Assembly (NCBI RefSeq): GCF_900069005.2
Contig: NZ_LN831279.1
Coordinates: forward strand, 652,804 to 716,803
Direction: 5' to 3'
Origin: Paenibacillus sp. GM2
GTDB taxonomy: Bacteria; Bacillota; Bacilli; Paenibacillales; Paenibacillaceae
DNA length: 64,000 nucleotides
A model generated the notes under the pieces. The model was not told the origin of the DNA, made no database searches, and saw nothing but the letters and a program-made list of their open reading frames with translations. A program made the translations under genes and the position numbers. Positions within the stretch are counted from its first letter, which is position 1; every line of letters starts with the position of its first letter. Below, piece by piece: positions 8,308-17,714 of this stretch.

Positions 8308-8765
8308 AGTCGTGGGAGAAACGATTATTTATTATAAAAGCATGCTGAATATAGGCATGAACCCTACTTCTTAAATCGATAAGAACAAGGGGCCGATTTT
8401 GTTATAAATGACTCCAAAGTTAGTGGATTAGTGATCACTGAAAAGGATTTATAAGCGAATAGAGACGAGAACGGAACTGTATTTGAAAAGGTAAATTAAT
8501 ATAAAGGACAGGGCATATGACATATAATTTGTCTTTATAAGGGATACTGGATTCCTTTATTTTGAAAATAAATTAAATTTGTAAATATACAAAATGCAAT
8601 TATAGATGTAAAATAACATTACTTGAGGTTTTTTTTAGCAGGCATATGAAGGATGTACGACAATATTTGTGAATAAAAGTGCAAAGTTGCGAAAGCTGCC
8701 TCAAGTAAAAGAAGGCACATTGTATGCCAATTCTAGATAGAAAACATAGGGGAGATGGGACAACC
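8308..8765. other. AT-rich intergenic region upstream of the ABC importer
   Basis: About 460 bases without an intact gene. One frame near 8398-8490 reads like a short protein tail interrupted by TAA, perhaps a decayed gene, but it is too short to assign. No TPP, cobalamin or SAM riboswitch motif is visible ahead of the importer. Confidence 0.5.
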
Positions 8766-9749
8766 ATGAAGATCAAAACAACAAGAAGAATTATGATGCT
8801 GTTAGCACTAGCGCTTATTATCAGCATAGTGGGCGTGGCCTGCAACAGCAAGACGGATCATGCCAACACAGGCAATGCGGGCAGTAAAGCATCGGAGACA
8901 TCGGAGCTGTCGCTGGGTCTTCTGCCATCCATTGATGCCATTCCATTTATTATTGCTCATGAACAGGGCTTTGATCAGAAGCACGGAGTGAACCTGAATA
9001 TCCAGACATTCAAGAGTGCCAAAGACCGCGATGTGGCTTTTCAAGCAGGCAAGATTGACGGGTTAAGCGCCGATCTGGTCGCCATCTCGATCTACAATGA
9101 AGCTGGACTGGATGTGAAAATCACCAGCACAACCTTCGGGGAATTTGATCTGTTGACCGGCAATAATGATATTCAGGAAGTGAAGGATCTCAAAGGGAAA
9201 ACCGTGATTCTCTCCAAGAACACCTCGACGCAGTACACCGTTGCCATGATGCTGAAGCAGGCCGGACTGACGGAGAAGGACATTAACATTACCGAAGTGC
9301 CGCAAATTCCAACCCGTCTGGAGCTGCTGAAAAATAACAAAGCGGACGCCGCGATCCTGCCTGAGCCATTTGTAACTATGGGAAAAGAGTCGGGTCTACG
9401 CGTGCTTAGCTCCACGAATCAGGCTCAGGTGAATCCGTTTGTGCTGGCCTTTCCGCAGAGCGTAATAGCCGCCAAACCGGAGGCAATCCGTGCTATGTAT
9501 GCGGCGTATGATGAGGCCGTTGCCTACATGCAATCCCATGATCAGAAGGATTATATTGACCTGGTAATCAAGGAAGTGGGCTATCCGGAAACCTTGAAGG
9601 ATCAGATTGAGGTACCGGCTTATATTCCAGCTAATCAGGTCGATGTGAAAGAGGTTGAGTCGGCATTTGCTTGGGCTCGCGAGCAAGGTCTGCTGACAAA
9701 AGACATCACCCCCGAAGAGGTAATATCCGATGTCCAGTTCAAGAAATAA
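8766..9749 (+). CDS. ABC importer substrate-binding lipoprotein (SsuA/NMT1 type)
   Basis: 327 residues from the ATG behind GGGGAG; an upstream ATG at 8724 would spoil the signal peptide. Residues 1-25 form a lipoprotein signal with lipobox VGVAC (Cys26). The mature part has the SsuA/ThiY-like two-lobed pattern: LGLLPSIDAIPFIIAHEQGF, DGLSADLVAIS, LKGKTVILSKNTSTQY and KADAAILPEPFV. Such proteins bind sulphonates, nitrate, taurine or pyrimidine precursors. The gene overlaps the ATPase gene by 20 bases. Which ligand is used cannot be read; no thiamine or sulphur genes are adjacent. Confidence 0.88.
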   Translation: MKIKTTRRIMMLLALALIISIVGVACNSKTDHANTGNAGSKASETSELSLGLLPSIDAIPFIIAHEQGFDQKHGVNLNIQTFKSAKDRDVAFQAGKIDGLSADLVAISIYNEAGLDVKITSTTFGEFDLLTGNNDIQEVKDLKGKTVILSKNTSTQYTVAMMLKQAGLTEKDINITEVPQIPTRLELLKNNKADAAILPEPFVTMGKESGLRVLSSTNQAQVNPFVLAFPQSVIAAKPEAIRAMYAAYDEAVAYMQSHDQKDYIDLVIKEVGYPETLKDQIEVPAYIPANQVDVKEVESAFAWAREQGLLTKDITPEEVISDVQFKK

Positions 9750-10506
9750 CGGACTGTGCGTAAAGGAGCTTGAAGTTGAATACAAGAGCGGGGAGCTGGC
9801 GCTTGGAAGAGTGGATTTCACCTTGCCGGAGCACGGGATTTACACTATTCTCGGGCCATCCGGGAGCGGAAAATCCACGTTGCTGCGCGCTGTGTCTGGT
9901 CTCCTGCCGGAATTTCGGGGCGAGCTGCTGTTCAATGGACAGTCTCTGCGCGAGCAGGACATTTTGATCGGTCTGGTGCCGCAAAATTACGGTCTCCTGC
10001 CCTGGAAGACAGTCAAGTCCAATATCAGGGTGGCCATGAAGATTGCCCATCCTAAGGGGCAGGATCGGAGGTACCAGGAGACGCAAATCGATCGCTGGCT
10101 GTCGGCGATGGGCATCCGGGAGCTGGCGGACCGTTATCCGCTGTCGCTAAGCGGGGGGCAGCAGCAGCGGGTTGCCATTGCGCGGGCATTTGCGATTATG
10201 CCCTCTATTTTGCTGCTGGATGAGCCATTTTCTGCGCTAGATGCTATTACAAGGGAAGTGCTGCAGCAGTTGTTCCTGGACCATTGGCAGGCGAATCCTG
10301 CCACAGCGCTGTTTGTGACCCATGATGTAGATGAGGCCATCCTGCTGGGGCAGAAGATTATCGTGCTTCCATCGAGCAAGAGCGAGGTACCGGAGATTAT
10401 GGACAATGAGGCGGTATTCGGGCTGGAGCATGGGGAGAAGCGGGCCAGTGACGCCTTTTTTGACCAGATCAAGAGAATCAGAAAGGTAATGCAGGAGAAA
10501 TGGTAA
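9730..10506 (+). CDS. ABC importer ATPase (SsuB/TauB type)
   Basis: 258 residues with all nucleotide-binding motifs in order: Walker A GPSGSGKST near residues 42-50, Q-loop VPQNYGLLPW, signature LSGGQQQR, Walker B ILLLDEPFSALD and switch His in FVTHDVDEA. The VTHDVDEA form is characteristic of nitrate/sulphonate/taurine-type importers. It overlaps the binding-protein gene at its start and the permease gene at its end, so translation of all three is coupled. It acts on the cytoplasmic face of the membrane, powering the permease encoded next. Confidence 0.93.
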   Translation: MSSSRNNGLCVKELEVEYKSGELALGRVDFTLPEHGIYTILGPSGSGKSTLLRAVSGLLPEFRGELLFNGQSLREQDILIGLVPQNYGLLPWKTVKSNIRVAMKIAHPKGQDRRYQETQIDRWLSAMGIRELADRYPLSLSGGQQQRVAIARAFAIMPSILLLDEPFSALDAITREVLQQLFLDHWQANPATALFVTHDVDEAILLGQKIIVLPSSKSEVPEIMDNEAVFGLEHGEKRASDAFFDQIKRIRKVMQEKW

Positions 10507-11255
10507 ATAAACGACGTCGGCTCAATTATATTTTGAGATTATTGCTAGTGTTCTTGGGGATGCATGCGGTTTGGCATGCAGCTTATCTGCTAGTGCATCA
10601 TCCGATGCTGCCCAGCCCGCTGGAGGTCTATCAGGCGATGGGGCACCTGGGCGGAAGGGATATTGTGCTGAATGTAGGCTACAGTCTGATGCGGATTTTT
10701 GCTGGAATTCTGCTAGCGTTGATCGTCGGCCTGCTGATCGGACTTCTGATGGGGCGTTCGGCGCTTTGGAACAAGCTGCTGGACCCGGTGGTATATTTAA
10801 CGTATCCGGTGCCCAAGATCGCGCTGCTCCCGGTGGTTATGCTCTTCTTCGGGCTTGGTGAAACCTCCAAGATTCTTATGATTATGCTGATTCTGCTATT
10901 CCAGATTATCATTTCTGTACGGGACGGGGTAAAAGCCATTCCAGCGAACACCTATGATGTGCTGACAAGCATTGGCGCAGGGCCTGGTCAGAAATTTTGG
11001 CATGTCACTTTGCCCGGTGCGTTGTCCGTGATCCTCAGCACGATCCGCATCTCGCTTGGTACAGCTATATCAGTTCTGTTTTTTACGGAAATCTATGGTA
11101 CTGAGCATGGCATGGGCTTCTTTATTATGGATGCATGGCTCAGATTGGATTATCCGCAAATGTATGCCGGGATACTGCTGTTTAGTCTGGTCGGCTTCGT
11201 TCTGTTCCTGCTGGTGGACCTGCTGGATTACCGATTTATGAAGTGGCGGAAGTAG
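10500..11255 (+). CDS. ABC importer permease (SsuC/TauC type)
   Basis: 251 residues with about six membrane helices and the BPD-transport family loop AIPANTYDVLTSIGAGPGQKFWHVTLPGAL, in which the EAA-like glycine is conserved. The start overlaps the ATPase stop. A dispersed stem-loop 60 bases after the stop codon is a good candidate terminator for the three-gene operon. Together with the lipoprotein and ATPase this forms a complete importer of the sulphonate/nitrate/pyrimidine class. Confidence 0.92.
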   Translation: MVNKRRRLNYILRLLLVFLGMHAVWHAAYLLVHHPMLPSPLEVYQAMGHLGGRDIVLNVGYSLMRIFAGILLALIVGLLIGLLMGRSALWNKLLDPVVYLTYPVPKIALLPVVMLFFGLGETSKILMIMLILLFQIIISVRDGVKAIPANTYDVLTSIGAGPGQKFWHVTLPGALSVILSTIRISLGTAISVLFFTEIYGTEHGMGFFIMDAWLRLDYPQMYAGILLFSLVGFVLFLLVDLLDYRFMKWRK

Positions 11256-11317
11256 GGCAAATTTACGGCTAATCTCGTATTTACGCTGTAGGGCTTCCGC
11301 CTCTGGATTACCAGGTT

Positions 11318-11378
11318 GTATAATCGTGGACAACAAACGCCCCAGCCTTAGATAAGAGCTATCTATGGCTGGGGCGTT
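11318..11378. repeat. Dispersed stem-loop, copy 3 (terminator-like)
   Basis: Perfect 12-base arms AACGCCCCAGCC (11336-11347) and GGCTGGGGCGTT (11367-11378) enclose TTAGATAAGAGCTATCTAT. The left flank TTGTATAATCGTGGACAACA recurs in part at copies 2 and 6. Confidence 0.85.
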
Positions 11379-11482
11379 TGGCAATTATAAGGTAGTTTTC
11401 TGAAATGAAGGGAGAAGAAAATATGACTCAATTCCCTATAGTAGAAACTGACCTTTGATGGTAAGAACTGCGGAGTTGTTAC

Positions 11483-12331
11483 TCATTGCCCAAGCCCCAT
11501 AGATTGACGATAAGTCACAGGGGATACCCCGGTAATGTCTTTGAAAACGCGATAGAAGGTGGGCAGGCTTTGGAAGCCACATTCAAAGGCAATATTGGTG
11601 ACTGCCTTATCGGTCCCCGTCAATGCTCGTTTGGCAGCTTGGACACGTAGCAGAGCTAAGTAATCAGAGAAGCGGTACCCGGTCGTTTCCAGAAATGCAC
11701 GACTGAGGCGGGATGCACTTATGCCCAGCTCATCCGCCAGCCCCACCAAACTCAGCGGTTCATGATATCGCCGTTCCACCAAAGCGGCTAAAGATTGCGC
11801 GTGACGAACCGTTTGTACCATCGCCTGCCGCTCGTCATCACTGAGCAGCTCGTTGTAATGTCTAAGCAGGCGGCCGCATAACTGGAGAAGCGCGCTTTTC
11901 GCCATCGCCAAATAGCCGGGGGATTTCTCACGAAGCTCCTCCGCTATTACATGAATCCAGGGCGTAAGCTCCCTGGCAAGCGGCGAGCTGCCGGCGATAT
12001 GATTGCGAAATTGAGTAGATCGATAAGAGAAGGGCAGTAAAAGACCCGGCTCCTCTGCTAACAGCAGCGCCGGATCAAAGTTAATGAAGAGATAGCGGCT
12101 TGGATCCTTCGGGTCAGATTGAGCGATATGATGTTCCTCGTTGTTGACGATAAATAAGTCGCCAGGACTGGCCGTATAGCGTTTGCTGCCAAAGAAGAAG
12201 CAGCCTTTGCCTGATAGGCAGAGGCCAACTTCCAGACTTGAATGCATATGGGGCGATTGTCGATTCGTAGCAGGCGTCCATTCGAAAGCATTGATCGGAA
12301 TTGGGTGATCGTATGTTATATGCAGTCTCAT
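11483..12331 (-). CDS. AraC family transcriptional regulator
   Basis: 282 residues from the ATG preceded by AGGGGG; the longer start at 12370 lacks a ribosome site. The N-terminal half is a cupin-type sensor domain (HMHSSLEVGLCLSGKGCFFF and SPGDLFIVNNEEHHIAQ). The C-terminal 100 residues hold two helix-turn-helix motifs, ending with the typical IAFECGFQSLPTFYRVFKD and GVSPVTYRQ. It lies 180 bases downstream of the ADP-ribosylglycohydrolase gene on the same strand, so it might regulate that gene or the adjacent convergent ABC importer. Ligand unknown. Confidence 0.9.
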   Translation of the reverse strand: MRLHITYDHPIPINAFEWTPATNRQSPHMHSSLEVGLCLSGKGCFFFGSKRYTASPGDLFIVNNEEHHIAQSDPKDPSRYLFINFDPALLLAEEPGLLLPFSYRSTQFRNHIAGSSPLARELTPWIHVIAEELREKSPGYLAMAKSALLQLCGRLLRHYNELLSDDERQAMVQTVRHAQSLAALVERRYHEPLSLVGLADELGISASRLSRAFLETTGYRFSDYLALLRVQAAKRALTGTDKAVTNIAFECGFQSLPTFYRVFKDITGVSPVTYRQSMGLGQ

Positions 12332-12511
12332 TTTCCGTCGCCCCCTGATCTTAATCATGGTATATGGCAAGTATACAATAAGAGCTGCTCTTGTGGTTGT
12401 ACAATTATCCCAGATTGTTCATAGTGGAAGCCTGGATTACGAAGCCAAGATTCGCATTGTCCTTGTGCTGGGTAGGTAATACTCCTTTGGCTGATTGCTC
12501 CAGTATAAATT

Positions 12512-13894
12512 TTACTGCTGAAGTTTTCGGAAAACATCATAGCTCCTTTGAGCACATTCTGAGATGGCGATCGGGTGGAAGCCGCTGATATCGGCATACA
12601 AAGTATCGTTTAGCGGCTTGATCCAGCCTTCAGGCAGCCTAGACGCTCCAAGCGATGCGCCGAGGATGGAGCCAACGGTGGCGCCATTGCAATCAGTGTC
12701 CCAGCCACCCAGAACGGCTGTAGTGATTCCCTTCTCAAAATTGCCGCCGGAATGAATGAGCGCAGCCGCGCATAATGCGGCATTATTATTCGTATGCACA
12801 CAGTGATAATGCTTAAAGGCATCCCAAATTTTCTCAACCAGTTCTAGCTGACCTGGCGTTTCTTCAGCAATTTGGACCGCCAGTCTAATATCTTCTGCCA
12901 GCCGGCTGCGCTGCGGAATCTCACTTAACCCGATCTCAATGATCCGCTTTACATCGCTCTCAACGAATGCGGCTGCAATCATGGCAGAGCAGAACATGGC
13001 ACCATAAATCCCATTTTTCACATGAGAGAAAGAAGCATCGCGCCAAGCAAGTTCAGCAGCAAGCTGAGGCCGGCCGGCAGCGCCATATGCATAGCCGTCT
13101 ACGCGGATTTGAGCACCGATCCATTCCCGGAAAGGGTTCAGATAGGAACGTACCCACTGGATATGCTTCTCCCAGTCATCGGGCTGATCGCCGCTAATAT
13201 GCGAAGTAACTCGGGCAAAATTCAGGTATGCCTGTGCTTCAGCTGTGAACACCTGACCGAAGGATAGGCGACGATGCCACATCTTGCCAACATCCCAGGA
13301 GTTAAATTCTAGACCACGCTCCTCAAGCATGAGCAGTCCAAGCACGGTGTATCGAATATCATCATCCGTCTCCATAAAACGGATATGCTCCCGGCAGCTG
13401 GCCAGACTGCTCCAGTGGGCAATATGGATGTCATAATGAGACTCGGCGGTCGATTTACTTGGAGTATAGTGTCGAATCGGCCACTGCCCGGCGCCTTCGA
13501 ACCAGAGCTTAATATTTTGCCAGCCGGGTCTGCCTTCTGATCCCTGCATGAAGGGTGGAGCCTCCAAGGGTTTGCCCAAGGCGCAACCGGCTGCACGGCC
13601 AAGCCAGGCCCCATAAAACTTGTCTTGCCATACTTCGTTGCGCCAGTCACCCTGAATCATACGCGGCCCTTCAGGGCGTTCAGCGCGAATTGCTTCCAAA
13701 TCTGATGGCTCGGTATACTTAAATTCAGGACTTATTTCCAGTGCCGTTAATTCATGGTAGATCTCCATAATTCGGGCTTCATCCTGATCGGCTGCTCCCA
13801 GCCGTTCCATGAAACCTGTTACATGGCAGCCTTCTTCCCCACGCTGCTGTATTTCGTGTCTGACAAGTTCTTGCAGTCCAATCCATTTGGTCAT
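12512..13894 (-). CDS. ADP-ribosylglycohydrolase family protein
   Basis: 460 residues from the ATG preceded by GGAGG. The first 100 residues are an extra N-terminal segment; the glycohydrolase domain starts at DKFYGAWLGRAAGCALGKPL. Metal-binding features are visible: METDDDIRYTVLGLLMLE near the middle and GGWDTDCNGATVGSILGA near the end, both with the Asp clusters that bind two Mg ions in DraG/ARH3-type enzymes. The family removes ADP-ribose from proteins or hydrolyses related N- or O-glycosides. The length, longer than DraG, matches Bacillota members found beside sugar or nucleoside genes. Cytoplasmic. It may be cotranscribed with the AraC gene. Confidence 0.88.
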   Translation of the reverse strand: MTKWIGLQELVRHEIQQRGEEGCHVTGFMERLGAADQDEARIMEIYHELTALEISPEFKYTEPSDLEAIRAERPEGPRMIQGDWRNEVWQDKFYGAWLGRAAGCALGKPLEAPPFMQGSEGRPGWQNIKLWFEGAGQWPIRHYTPSKSTAESHYDIHIAHWSSLASCREHIRFMETDDDIRYTVLGLLMLEERGLEFNSWDVGKMWHRRLSFGQVFTAEAQAYLNFARVTSHISGDQPDDWEKHIQWVRSYLNPFREWIGAQIRVDGYAYGAAGRPQLAAELAWRDASFSHVKNGIYGAMFCSAMIAAAFVESDVKRIIEIGLSEIPQRSRLAEDIRLAVQIAEETPGQLELVEKIWDAFKHYHCVHTNNNAALCAAALIHSGGNFEKGITTAVLGGWDTDCNGATVGSILGASLGASRLPEGWIKPLNDTLYADISGFHPIAISECAQRSYDVFRKLQQ

Positions 13895-14392
13895 AACGGA
13901 TTCCTCCATAATGTGGTAAATTTTCTTTATCACTGATTATAGCCAGCATTGCCGCTTGCGACTTCTCAAATAATGAAAGCGATATTCTCATTTTTTGCGT
14001 ACTGAGTATAGTTGGCCACAAAGCAGCTTCTGCTTGCATAACATTCTGTAGACTGGTACGCTTGGAGAAGCTCAGACAACACAGGACCCAGCCTAGGATA
14101 GAAGCTATCTGAGGCTGTTTTTTTGTCTTTTAATAGAAAGAGATATAGGGGAGTCATGGTGGAAGGAACAGGGAATCGGCCCTGTTTGGCTGGAACTTGA
14201 CAAGTAGGGATGGCATTCCCAAAGGAACTAAGTACTTTCAAGTTACCGCTGGGAACGGGGTTATTCTAAAATCCTCCCAATCATCCTCATTCATATGTTG
14301 TAAAAAGCTACGCATAAATCAATTATATGTCATGGACGTCCTACTTTTTGTGTCTGAAAGTCTACGAATAAAAATCTAATATGAGGTGCTAA
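13895..14392. other. Intergenic region with stem-loop copy 4 and a multi-hairpin segment
   Basis: Roughly 500 bases between divergent genes. It contains dispersed stem-loop copy 4 and, at 14167-14244, a hairpin AACAGGG/CCCTGTT followed by a 12-pair stem AACTTGA-c-AAGTA/TACTTTCAAGTT closing an inner GGGA/TCCC hairpin. The second could be a structured RNA upstream of the phosphatase gene; it matches no riboswitch class I know. Confidence 0.45.
14071..14124. repeat. Dispersed stem-loop, copy 4 (terminator-like)
   Basis: Arms begin CAGCCT (14089) and end AGGCTG (14117), with GGATAGAAGCTATC in the loop and a run of T after. The left flank CTCAGACAACACAGG matches copy 6. Confidence 0.8.
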
Positions 14393-15193
14393 ATGAATGA
14401 TCAGTTAATCCAGGCTGCCAAACAATTAGCCATAAGTACTATTCGCCAAGCCGGGCGGGTGGCTAAAGACAAGTTTGATAATTTTACCGTATTGAGATCA
14501 AAAGATGAGTTTGGGGATGTGGTGACTGAAGTGGATCATATCTGTGAGGATATCATCATTAAGCCAATTCGAGAGACCTTTCCCAGTCATCAAATACATA
14601 GTGAAGAAGCGGGAGATATCGGCTCGAATGACGAGTGGTTATGGTTAATCGATCCTCTAGATGGCACTAATAATTTCGCTATTGGTTTACCGGTTTTTAC
14701 GACATCCATTACGCTCATGTACAGAAGAGAGCCTGTGCTTGGAGTGATATATGAGCCATTGACGGATCGTCTATTTGTATCTGCTCTTGGAGAAGGTGCA
14801 TTCTGCAATAGTCGTCCCATGCGAGTGCAGAGCAACCCTAACATAGTCAAAGGAAATATTGGCTGGATTCAAGGACATAAAGTGCAAAATGACCCAAGAG
14901 CAGTGAATCTAAGGCAATGCCTGGATCTTAAATTTAAAAGAATGATGAGATTATGGGCGCCGACACTGCAATGGTGTATGCTTGCCAAAGGAGATATCGA
15001 TGGAATAGTGCTGTACAATTCTGAAGGTGATGACCTGTATTCCGGTCTTTTGATGGTCAAGGAAGCCGGAGGGATTGTTGTTGATTTTGATGGGAATCCG
15101 TTCACTGGAATGAAAGAGGAACCCTATATAGTAGCCTGTCATCCGGATAATAAAGAAGAATTGCTCCATATTGTGAGGGAAGGACTACAGTGA
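14393..15193 (+). CDS. Inositol monophosphatase family protein
   Basis: 266 residues, the usual length, with ATG behind ATGAGGTG. The metal- and phosphate-binding motifs are present: EEAG at 71-74, DPLDGTNNF at 87-95, and a C-terminal EGDDLYSGLLMVKEAGG segment in place of the common WDxAAG motif, whose Asp is retained. Members dephosphorylate inositol phosphate, fructose bisphosphate, histidinol phosphate or PAP. The substitution of W by G-D in the last motif makes the substrate uncertain. Cytoplasmic and magnesium dependent by family. It stands alone between divergent and convergent neighbours. Confidence 0.85.
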   Translation: MNDQLIQAAKQLAISTIRQAGRVAKDKFDNFTVLRSKDEFGDVVTEVDHICEDIIIKPIRETFPSHQIHSEEAGDIGSNDEWLWLIDPLDGTNNFAIGLPVFTTSITLMYRREPVLGVIYEPLTDRLFVSALGEGAFCNSRPMRVQSNPNIVKGNIGWIQGHKVQNDPRAVNLRQCLDLKFKRMMRLWAPTLQWCMLAKGDIDGIVLYNSEGDDLYSGLLMVKEAGGIVVDFDGNPFTGMKEEPYIVACHPDNKEELLHIVREGLQ

Positions 15194-15233
15194 GGGAATG
15201 AGATGCCCTTGACTAACAGGATCGCACGTACCA

Positions 15234-15371
15234 AACGGTCAAAAGGGACCGTTAGAGCAATGAAAATCAACTTTACTCTTCTAAGGGACAACTTTGACCA
15301 TTAGAAGCGAAAAATACGATTTTCGCGACCTAATGCCCTTGTAACGGACAATAAGGTCCGTTACAAGGGCA
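15234..15371. repeat. Array of consecutive palindromes between convergent genes
   Basis: Four hairpins follow each other: AACGGTC/GACCGTT (15234-15253), CTTCTAA/TTAGAAG (15278-15307), GCGAAAA/TTTTCGC (15307-15326) and a perfect 16-base inverted repeat TGCCCTTGTAACGGAC / its complement (15334-15371). Words such as AACGGTC and GGACAA recur, and another AACGGTC follows near 15401. The region lies at the 3-prime ends of convergent genes, so transcription termination is one possible role; the composition suggests a tandemly amplified intergenic repeat. Confidence 0.75.
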
Positions 15372-15459
15372 ATGTTCTAAGAATCAACGCTAACGGTCAA
15401 TAGTGTCCGGATAGCAGGTCAACATATAGGGATGTCAATATTTTGATCCCTCTTGAGCT

Positions 15460-16131
15460 TTATTTTTGCTTCATCTGTGCTAGTTTCCCCTCACTCATCC
15501 CGTAAATGACATCGGCTATGGTGGTTACTTTTTTGGAGTGTGTAACGATGATGATGCATTTGCCTTCCTGATGAGCAAGTGAAGTGAAAATATCTAAGAT
15601 GGCTTCCTCTGTCGCGCTATCCAGATTGCCCGTCGGCTCGTCGGCGATGATAATATCGGGATTATGCGATATTGCCCGGGCAATTCCCACACGTTGCTGC
15701 TCGCCACCGGATAACCTGAGTATTTTTCTGTCCGCCGTTTCTCGGTCAATGCCAACCTTTTCAAGCAAAGCATAGGCATACGCTTTTTTATCCTTCTCGG
15801 AGCTGCCATTGATATTCATGGAAAGCACAATGTTCTCAATAGCGGTCGCATTGGTAAGGAGATTAAAGCTCTGAAATACCACGCCAATTCCTTTGGATCT
15901 GTATTCGTCACGGTCTAGCTTTTTCAGGTCCTGATCGTTATGCAGGATAGTTCCATCCGTACATACATCAAGCCCGGAAATTAAGGAAAGCAAAGTTGAC
16001 TTGCCGGATCCGGACTTGCCAACGATCGTATGAACCTTTCCAGGCTCAAAAGAGGCGTTCACTCCTTTAAGAACATTTTTCTTCGTACCTTCATATCTGT
16101 AAAATACATTTTTTACCGTAAGTACACTCAT
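15460..16131 (-). CDS. ABC transporter ATPase (MacB/LolD type)
   Basis: 223 residues with Walker [12 protein letters not shown]-loop [11 protein letters not shown], signature [14 protein letters not shown], Walker [15 protein letters not shown] and switch His in IIVTHS. The GNLDSATEE form and short length are typical of ATPases paired with FtsX-type permeases, as encoded immediately upstream (gap 11 bases). Such pairs handle peptide export, envelope stress or resistance rather than nutrient uptake. It is the last gene of the three-gene minus-strand unit that starts at 18098. Cytoplasmic face of the membrane. Confidence 0.93.
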   Translation of the reverse strand: MSVLTVKNVFYRYEGTKKNVLKGVNASFEPGKVHTIVGKSGSGKSTLLSLISGLDVCTDGTILHNDQDLKKLDRDEYRSKGIGVVFQSFNLLTNATAIENIVLSMNINGSSEKDKKAYAYALLEKVGIDRETADRKILRLSGGEQQRVGIARAISHNPDIIIADEPTGNLDSATEEAILDIFTSLAHQEGKCIIIVTHSKKVTTIADVIYGMSEGKLAQMKQK

Positions 16132-16142
16132 TGTATTGTCAC

Positions 16143-17690
16143 CTAGTTCCTTTCCATAAGTATTTTGATCGGCTCATACTTTGTGATCTTACTGATGGAG
16201 ACGAAGCCGGCAAATGAAGCCAGCAGAATAGAAATGGCAATAATTTCCGATATCGTAACAAAGTCCAGTGAAATTTTCATTTCGGACAACGGGTTCGCAC
16301 TCGTCTGTGCTCCTCCCAATTGCGCACCGCCTAATTGCTTGCCTCCTGGACCCATCATCATAGCCCCTTGCGCTGCGTTTGATTGTGCCGTCTCAGCTTG
16401 ATTTTGCAGCAACATGTCAGATACAGGCTGTGCGGCAACAGTGCCTGCTGCTAGTCCAATGACAAGGCATAAACAGGTAACTGTAAAAATTTCAAACCAG
16501 AGTCCAAGTGCTACTTTCGCTTTTTTCATCCCCATCGCCCGAAGCACACCGATCTCATATTTGCGCTCTCGGATCGAGATCGAAGCTAACAGTAGTAAAA
16601 TAATGGAGCCAAGGATGATAACCACGACCATAAAGGTGATGGAAATGCTCTTTAATCCCTCTACAGGTTTTACTACTTTTTCATAGGATGCTGTGTCCGT
16701 ATTTACATTAAAGAGATCGTCAAGTCCTTTTGCTCTAACCTCGGCTTCAAATGGCTCCAGCATCTCGGGACTTTTCAGATAATAGGTTACATTTACATTT
16801 ACCCCGGTCTCGCTGGTCTTGCGCTGGGCGATTAATGTATCAAGCGTGGTCAGAATCTCGTTGCGTCTATTAAATCCTGCGGATTTAGGCATATTGTCAT
16901 TGGCATATTCATCGGTCAGGTCATGGTAAACACCAACAACGGTTAAGGGGTAAGTAACCTCGCGCTGTAAGCGAACGGTTCCCATTCCGGTGATGGACGC
17001 GGTATATTCAATACCATCTACGGTGACCTTATCACCTTCCTGGACATTGTCGGAACTCATATCAGCGGGGGCATCAACACTCATATTAGCTGTAAAAGTG
17101 ATTATATCGCCGAGGCCAAGACTGTTTAAGTCACGAAGCTCGTCGCTAATCACCCCTTCGCCGTCTGACTCTGGCAATCTGCCACTTTCAAGGCTTCTGA
17201 GTCCCTCGTTGAACTCTTCCCAGCTATCTCCCATGAGCTTATAATTTCCGTTCATTCCGGGGCTCCTCATCATACCGCCTTCACCAGCAATAGAGGTAGA
17301 CCCTGTTCCCGACGAATTAGAGTCATCTTGGTCAATCGCTTGTATATCCGCGTTGTTTGCCATAATCGAACCCGTTGCAATACTCTCTTTAAGGTATTCC
17401 GAATTGGCGAACTGCAGCAACTGTTCCGAAGGAATCTCAGGTTTTTTGATCATTACCCTGCCGTCTGTAGAATTTTTCTGCGCGTCTTCCATCACCTTCT
17501 GCATGTCAGGCGTAATATATACCTCTGAGGCAAAGCGCTCTTTATAGTCCGCAATAACTGCCGCAGAGGTATTATTAATGATTAAAGATACGACGGTTGT
17601 CAGTATGATCACAAAAATAATCGCACCGATCATCAGATTTCTACCTTTGTTTCGCATCAAATTTTTGAGTGCATTTTGTAAAATAAACAT
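16143..17690 (-). CDS. ABC transporter permease, FtsX/MacB type
   Basis: 515 residues with the family layout: one N-terminal membrane helix (residues 19-42), a large extracytoplasmic domain of about 320 residues, then three C-terminal helices beginning near SITFMVVVIILGSIILLLLA and containing the FtsX motif IRERKYEIGVLRAMGMKKAKV. A Gly/Gln/Met-rich stretch (MMMGPGGKQLGGAQLGGAQ) lies in the loop between the last two helices, which is unusual. AAAGGAG precedes the ATG. With the ATPase downstream it forms an export or stress-response complex, probably controlled by the two-component system encoded upstream. Confidence 0.9.
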   Translation of the reverse strand: MFILQNALKNLMRNKGRNLMIGAIIFVIILTTVVSLIINNTSAAVIADYKERFASEVYITPDMQKVMEDAQKNSTDGRVMIKKPEIPSEQLLQFANSEYLKESIATGSIMANNADIQAIDQDDSNSSGTGSTSIAGEGGMMRSPGMNGNYKLMGDSWEEFNEGLRSLESGRLPESDGEGVISDELRDLNSLGLGDIITFTANMSVDAPADMSSDNVQEGDKVTVDGIEYTASITGMGTVRLQREVTYPLTVVGVYHDLTDEYANDNMPKSAGFNRRNEILTTLDTLIAQRKTSETGVNVNVTYYLKSPEMLEPFEAEVRAKGLDDLFNVNTDTASYEKVVKPVEGLKSISITFMVVVIILGSIILLLLASISIRERKYEIGVLRAMGMKKAKVALGLWFEIFTVTCLCLVIGLAAGTVAAQPVSDMLLQNQAETAQSNAAQGAMMMGPGGKQLGGAQLGGAQTSANPLSEMKISLDFVTISEIIAISILLASFAGFVSISKITKYEPIKILMERN

Positions 17691-17714
17691 GCTAATAAAC
17701 TCCTTTGCCCCTTT

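Noticed and set aside
8398..8490. Interrupted frame resembling a protein tail
   Set aside because: Too short, contains TAA and could not be linked to any family.
8500..8765. TPP or sulphur-related riboswitch before the ABC importer
   Set aside because: No CTGAGA or other diagnostic core could be found.
14200..14260. Possible ZTP riboswitch because of a CCGCTGGGAACG word
   Set aside because: The conserved 5-prime core and pairing of that class are absent.
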